The notes beneath the pieces are model-generated. The model saw nothing but the letters and a program-made list of their open reading frames with translations. It was not told where the DNA came from and did no database searches. The translations under genes were made by a program, and so were the position numbers. DNA of 49,214 bases from an uncultured Ilumatobacter sp. (lineage in GTDB: Bacteria > Actinomycetota > Acidimicrobiia > Acidimicrobiales > Ilumatobacteraceae). The stretch spans positions 1 to 49,214 of the forward strand of contig CAJQPY010000009.1 of NCBI GenBank assembly GCA_905480335.1, read 5' to 3'. Position 1 is the first letter of the stretch; each line of letters opens with the position of its first letter. Positions 45,518 to 49,214 of this stretch are shown here, in pieces.

Positions 45518-45597
45518 TTCATTCAGTGTCAGGCACCCGAGGATGCAATTGGCACGTGCCTGGTACGCAATAAAGGAATGCGCGGTAGGTTCCCGTT

Positions 45598-45969
45598 ATG
45601 GCACGACGCAGCTCAGGTGGACCGAGGTACCCCCGTTCGGCTCGTGTCGGTGAGACTCTGCGCGAGATCATCGCCGAGGATCTTGTGCGCCTCGACGACG
45701 AACGGCTTGCCTTCGTCACCGTGACCGGGATCGATGTCGACCCTGAACTGAACCGAGCGATCGTGTTCTTCGATTCGCTTGCAGGTGAGGAGGGCGACGA
45801 GGAGATCATTGAGGCGCTCAGCGAATACCGAATTCGGCTGCAGTCGTCGATCGCTCGCCAGATTAAGACGAAGAAGACGCCGATCCTCGAGTTCCGGCCC
45901 GATATTGCGATTCGTTCGTCTGAGCGGATCGATGAGATCCTTCGAGCCGACCGCCAACGTCGATCCTGA
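45598..45969 (+). CDS. rbfA: Ribosome-binding factor A
   Basis: A 123-residue RbfA, a KH-like protein that assists late 30S maturation and 16S rRNA 5'-end processing. The family pattern is visible: RVGETLREIIAEDLVRLDDE, FVTVTGIDVDPELNRAIVFF and the C-terminal helix LQSSIARQIKTKKTPILEFRP, with SSERIDEIL at the end. It starts a unit with truB and ribF. It is separated from infB by the transporter operon, so it needs its own promoter in the 80-base gap before it. Confidence 0.95.
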   Translation: MARRSSGGPRYPRSARVGETLREIIAEDLVRLDDERLAFVTVTGIDVDPELNRAIVFFDSLAGEEGDEEIIEALSEYRIRLQSSIARQIKTKKTPILEFRPDIAIRSSERIDEILRADRQRRS

Positions 45970-45989
45970 CGCAGCGAACGGTCGCGAAA

Positions 45990-46865
45990 ATGGGGAGACG
46001 CAGGAAACCGGCAACGACGCACGGGATCGCAGTAGTCGACAAGCCGGCCGGAGTGACGAGCCACGATGTGGTTGCGATGCTGCGACGCCGGTTCGACGAA
46101 CGACAGGTAGGCCACGGCGGAACGTTAGACCCGAGCGCCACTGGGGTGCTTGTCGTGGCGGTGGGAAAGGCAACCAAGCTTCTCCGCTTTGTCGAGAAGA
46201 CCTCGAAGGCATACGTCGGCGAAATCGTGTTCGGGACCGAAACCGACACGCTTGATGCCGACGGTGAAGTCACGGCAACGCATGAGATGGGTGACATCGA
46301 TCTTGCGGCCGCACAGGCGGCCGTGGACGAGCACCTGCTCGGTGACATCGAGCAGATTCCACCGATGGTCTCGGCAATCAAGATCGATGGAAAGCGACTG
46401 CACGAACTAGCCCGAGAAGGGGTCGAGGTCGATCGGCCGCCGCGACCGGTAACGATCTACTCGTTTTCACTGATGCCAACTGGGGAACCCGACATTCTGC
46501 TGGCGGCAGTCGAGTGTGGCTCGGGCACCTACATCCGGACTCTCGCCGCCGACCTTGGGCACCTGCTCGGCGGCGGTGCCCACCTGCGCAATCTGCGGCG
46601 CACTGCGGTTGGCCAGTTCACACTGGGGGAGGCTGCGGGTCCTGATGATTGTGAACTACTCCCCGTTGAGGACGCAGTACGAACCTTGACTCGCGTCGAC
46701 GCCACCGCGCAATTGGCAGACCTTGTTGCGAACGGCCGAGTGCTACCGGCATGGGAGGGGCCGGGACCGTGGGCAGTATTTGGACCCTCGGGGTCCCTTC
46801 TGGCGGTCTACGAGCGATATGGATCTACCGAGGCCAAGCCGATGGTTGTGGTCCCGCAGTCGTAG
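45990..46865 (+). CDS. truB: tRNA pseudouridine(55) synthase TruB
   Basis: A 291-residue TruB, which makes pseudouridine 55 in the T-loop of tRNAs. The N-terminal GIAVVDKPAGVTSHDVV and the catalytic block GHGGTLDPSATGVLVV (catalytic Asp) are intact, as are KAYVGEIVFGTETDTLD and CGSGTYIRTLAADLG. The C-terminal PUA-like part is present. It begins 20 bases after rbfA. Confidence 0.96.
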   Translation: MGRRRKPATTHGIAVVDKPAGVTSHDVVAMLRRRFDERQVGHGGTLDPSATGVLVVAVGKATKLLRFVEKTSKAYVGEIVFGTETDTLDADGEVTATHEMGDIDLAAAQAAVDEHLLGDIEQIPPMVSAIKIDGKRLHELAREGVEVDRPPRPVTIYSFSLMPTGEPDILLAAVECGSGTYIRTLAADLGHLLGGGAHLRNLRRTAVGQFTLGEAAGPDDCELLPVEDAVRTLTRVDATAQLADLVANGRVLPAWEGPGPWAVFGPSGSLLAVYERYGSTEAKPMVVVPQS

Positions 46866-46876
46866 GCTTCAGAGCC

Positions 46877-47830
46877 GTGCAGATCATCACGGATCAGAGA
46901 TCACCTGCGTTTCCTGGCGAACGTGCAGTCGTCACTATCGGCGCCTACGACGGCGTGCATCGTGGACACCGTGGTGTGATCGAACACGTACGACGCCTCG
47001 CCGCCGAGCGTGGATGTCGATCCGCTGTCGTGACCTTTGATCGACATCCAGCCACGGTGGTCCGACCTTCGTCGGCACCGCTGCTTCTGACAGGACCGGA
47101 GGAGAAGGTGGAACTCCTGAAGGCGACCGGTGTGGACGCCTTGGTGATCGTTCCGTTCGACGAGGCGCAGGCCGCGGAGGCCCCTGGGTCCTTTGTCCAG
47201 CGAGTGTTGGTGGACTGCCTCGGCACGACGGCAATCGTGGTGGGCGAAGACTTCCACTTCGGGCGGCACCGTGACGGGAACGTCGACCTGTTGCGTAATA
47301 TCGGCCTTGATGCCGACTTCGATGTCGAACCGTTGGACCTGCTTGAGCGCAGTGACGGAGTCGACGAGCCCGTGAGTTCGACCGCAATCAGGCGGGCGTT
47401 GGCAGGCGGCGACGTTAACCTGGCAAACGATATGCTCGGGTATCCGTTTGAGGTCCGTGGGTCGGTTCGGCTGGGCGATCAGCGGGGACGCTTGCTCGGG
47501 TTTCCGACAGCAAATGTTGAAGTGTCCAGTCAGATCTGTCTGCCAGCCGACGGGGTGTACGCCGGCTGGTACGAGCGCCCGAACGGCGAGATCCACGAGT
47601 GTGCGATCAACATCGGGCGCCGCCCGACCTTCTACGAAGACGCAGAGACATCACTGCTTGAGGCACATTTGCTGGACTTCGACGATGACCTGTATGACGA
47701 GTTGGCACGCGTACGTTTCGCGCACTTCTTGCGTTCGGAGCGTAAATTCGACGGGATCGACGCCTTGATTGAGCAGCTTCGGTCTGATGTCGAGAGCGCA
47801 CGCACGATGTTGATCGAGTCGGGCCCCTGA
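46877..47830 (+). CDS. ribF: Bifunctional riboflavin kinase/FAD synthetase
   Basis: A 317-residue RibF. The N-terminal nucleotidyltransferase domain has VVTIGAYDGVHRGHRGVI (HxGH motif) and VVGEDFHFGRHRDGN. The C-terminal flavokinase domain has GRLLGFPTANVEV and GVYAGWYERPN. It converts riboflavin to FMN and FAD. GTG 46877 begins the domain; the longer frame upstream lies inside truB. It is the last gene of the rbfA-truB-ribF unit and is convergent with the SBP gene that follows. Confidence 0.95.
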   Translation: MQIITDQRSPAFPGERAVVTIGAYDGVHRGHRGVIEHVRRLAAERGCRSAVVTFDRHPATVVRPSSAPLLLTGPEEKVELLKATGVDALVIVPFDEAQAAEAPGSFVQRVLVDCLGTTAIVVGEDFHFGRHRDGNVDLLRNIGLDADFDVEPLDLLERSDGVDEPVSSTAIRRALAGGDVNLANDMLGYPFEVRGSVRLGDQRGRLLGFPTANVEVSSQICLPADGVYAGWYERPNGEIHECAINIGRRPTFYEDAETSLLEAHLLDFDDDLYDELARVRFAHFLRSERKFDGIDALIEQLRSDVESARTMLIESGP

Positions 47831-47858
47831 CATTTTAGAGCCCAGTTTGCAGCGTTAG

Positions 47859-49016
47859 TCAGGCTGGCCAGATAACGGTAGCCATCGTGTCGTACACGCC
47901 GGCAGAAAGGCTGGCGATGTAGTCGGTAGCAACTGGCGTTGAGTCCCCAAACAACCCGACCGCTGAGTACGCGTCAATTTCGGCCTGCAGCAGCTCGACG
48001 TCAGGCACGCCCAAGCCAAGATCCTCCGGTGTGCCCTTCATGATCAGCGCCGCCTCGGTCTCCCAGCGCCACACCTCGCCCTCGGGCGACAGAGAGTTTG
48101 GGTTACCGTTGGATGTGATCAGCTTGACTGCCGCGCTTGCGGCAGCTCCGGGGTCGCTCACTGCGTCGGCAAGACCTCGCATGGTCGCTCGAACGAAGTC
48201 CTGGGCGGCTGTCGGATGCTCCTCTACGAACTCGATCGACGTGAAGATCACTCCGAACGAGCCGGGGACACCGAAATCAAGCGGGTCGAAAAGTTGAATT
48301 CCGACGCCCTCGCGCTCAAGCGCGCCAACCTCGTTGCTCTTCCAGCCGGGAAGACCAACGATGGACGGGAGTGCGATGTGGGCCAACGGATCAAATCCGT
48401 CGAGCGGCACTGTGTCGAAGTCCTCGCCCGCAATGAGTCCTTCGCCACGCAACATCACGTCGATCGACGGTGGGAGTTGTCCTTTTACGCCGATCGTGCT
48501 TTCTGCAATCTCGGACAACTCGCTCGCCTCACCTGATTTGACGATCAGGGTATCCATCGCGCAGCGCCCCTCAACGGTGACGGCGACGAGCTTGCCGTTG
48601 TTGGCAGCGCTGAAAGAGACGACCTCGCTGAACGATCCCCCAGACGCAAACTGAGCGTTGCCGGCGCCAACTTGCGCATAATTTTCCGATGAGAAACCGG
48701 GTCGTATTTCGACGTCAAGGCAGAGGTCGTTGTAGTAACCGGCGGTATCGGCGACAATGACGTCGACGATCGACGACGCGGCGGCGTAGTCAAAACCGGT
48801 GAGGAACGTGATCGTCCCAGCATTTTTGTTTGCGACGCAACGCTCCCCGGTAAATGGCTGGCCGGCGGCGACGACCTGAGCGTCGTCGGAACTGACGGTC
48901 GTCGAATTGTCTCCGGTGATCGCGACGGATGCCGAGCTATCCGCATTATCGTCGCTCGAGCACGATACAATGACGACACCCAGCGTGAGTGCGGCGAAAA
49001 AAGAACTTGTGCGCAT
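47859..49016 (-). CDS. NMT1/SsuA-type ABC transporter substrate-binding lipoprotein
   Basis: A 385-residue lipoprotein (lipobox VIVSC near residue 19, followed by a Ser/Asp/Thr-rich linker). The binding domain shows the NMT1/THI5-like pattern: ITFLTGFDYAAASSIVDVIV, GYYNDLCLDVEIRPGFSS, YAQVGAGNAQFASGG and FTSIEFVEEHPTAAQDFVRA. Such proteins bind sulfonates, nitrate, pyrimidine precursors or similar small molecules. No permease or ATPase gene is in the window; they may lie beyond the edge. ATG 49016 (MRTSSFFAAL) is chosen for the signal peptide. Confidence 0.85.
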   Translation of the reverse strand: MRTSSFFAALTLGVVIVSCSSDDNADSSASVAITGDNSTTVSSDDAQVVAAGQPFTGERCVANKNAGTITFLTGFDYAAASSIVDVIVADTAGYYNDLCLDVEIRPGFSSENYAQVGAGNAQFASGGSFSEVVSFSAANNGKLVAVTVEGRCAMDTLIVKSGEASELSEIAESTIGVKGQLPPSIDVMLRGEGLIAGEDFDTVPLDGFDPLAHIALPSIVGLPGWKSNEVGALEREGVGIQLFDPLDFGVPGSFGVIFTSIEFVEEHPTAAQDFVRATMRGLADAVSDPGAAASAAVKLITSNGNPNSLSPEGEVWRWETEAALIMKGTPEDLGLGVPDVELLQAEIDAYSAVGLFGDSTPVATDYIASLSAGVYDTMATVIWPA

Positions 49017-49139
49017 GGAGGAGGTCCCCCCCCGATCGTATGGGTGACGCAAATCAGTGGTCGGGGAGTATTGATTGAAGGGTAGGCAAGCCGGCCTGCT
49101 TGTGACGGCCGGACCGCTTAACCGTCATCGATTTGTGAT

Positions 49140-49157
49140 CTGGCAGTCGGCTGCCAG
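49140..49157. other. Hairpin in the upstream region of the SBP gene
   Basis: CTGGCAG-TCGG-CTGCCAG, a seven-pair stem with a four-base loop, lies about 125 bases before the start of the substrate-binding protein gene. It may be a terminator of a gene beyond the window or an operator. The remaining sequence to the window edge shows nothing else I can name. Confidence 0.35.
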
Positions 49158-49214
49158 TCGAGGTCAGATGTGCTGCGAGGCGTACGGCTGACAGAGGATT
49201 CGTGCGGCATGCGA

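Overview
The window is GC-rich, densely packed actinobacterial chromosome. The best fit is a member of the Acidimicrobiia (Ilumatobacter-like). This placement is inferred from an actinobacterial-type IF2 with a long K/A/P/G-rich N-terminus, F420/flavin luciferase-like oxidoreductases, many acyl-CoA dehydrogenase/SDR/MaoC lipid-degradation genes, and a homologue of the mycothiol-dependent oxidoreductase Rv2466c. I see no tRNA, rRNA, CRISPR array, insertion sequence or prophage gene.

Layout. 1-2 kb: tail of an unknown gene, about 470 bp without a recognisable gene, then an acyl-CoA dehydrogenase. 2-6 kb: a copper-handling operon on the minus strand (ECF sigma factor, SCO1/SenC, cupredoxin lipoprotein, membrane protein with a His/Met cluster, PCuAC chaperone with a Met-rich tail), with a zinc-finger membrane anti-sigma gene facing it. 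6-10.7 kb: an SDR, a lipoprotein, and a GH65 disaccharide phosphorylase overlapping a beta-phosphoglucomutase-like HAD gene. 10.7-17.5 kb: a lipid/xenobiotic catabolic stretch in which intact genes (acyl-CoA dehydrogenase family, enoyl-CoA hydratase, P450) sit among four decayed ones. 17.5-31.5 kb: typA, a GH29/beta-helix protein, an LLM oxidoreductase, a moxR-DUF58-VWA operon, a geranylgeranyl-reductase-like flavoprotein, a Tat-exported amidase, an SDR, a DUF2817 peptidase-like protein and a MaoC hydratase. 31.6-47.8 kb: proS, then divergently rimP-nusA-ylxR-infB, a five-gene oligopeptide ABC transporter plus a DsbA-fold oxidoreductase, then rbfA-truB-ribF. The window ends with a solitary NMT1-type substrate-binding lipoprotein.

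The most interesting observation is at 44861-45517. This gene matches the Rv2466c family along its whole length, but an in-frame TGA (44912-44914) sits exactly at the catalytic cysteine of the CPWx motif. A hairpin with a G-first apical loop lies 22 nt downstream, as expected for a bacterial SECIS element. I read this as a candidate selenocysteine protein (motif U-P-W-A) that an ordinary annotation would truncate or call a pseudogene. Together with the ABC transporter it interrupts the normally contiguous nusA-infB-rbfA-truB-ribF gene order. The TGA, TAA and TAG codons in the 10.7-17.1 kb genes look different: they fall at non-catalytic positions, with a frameshift, truncations and a deletion alongside, and are best read as decay (or assembly error).
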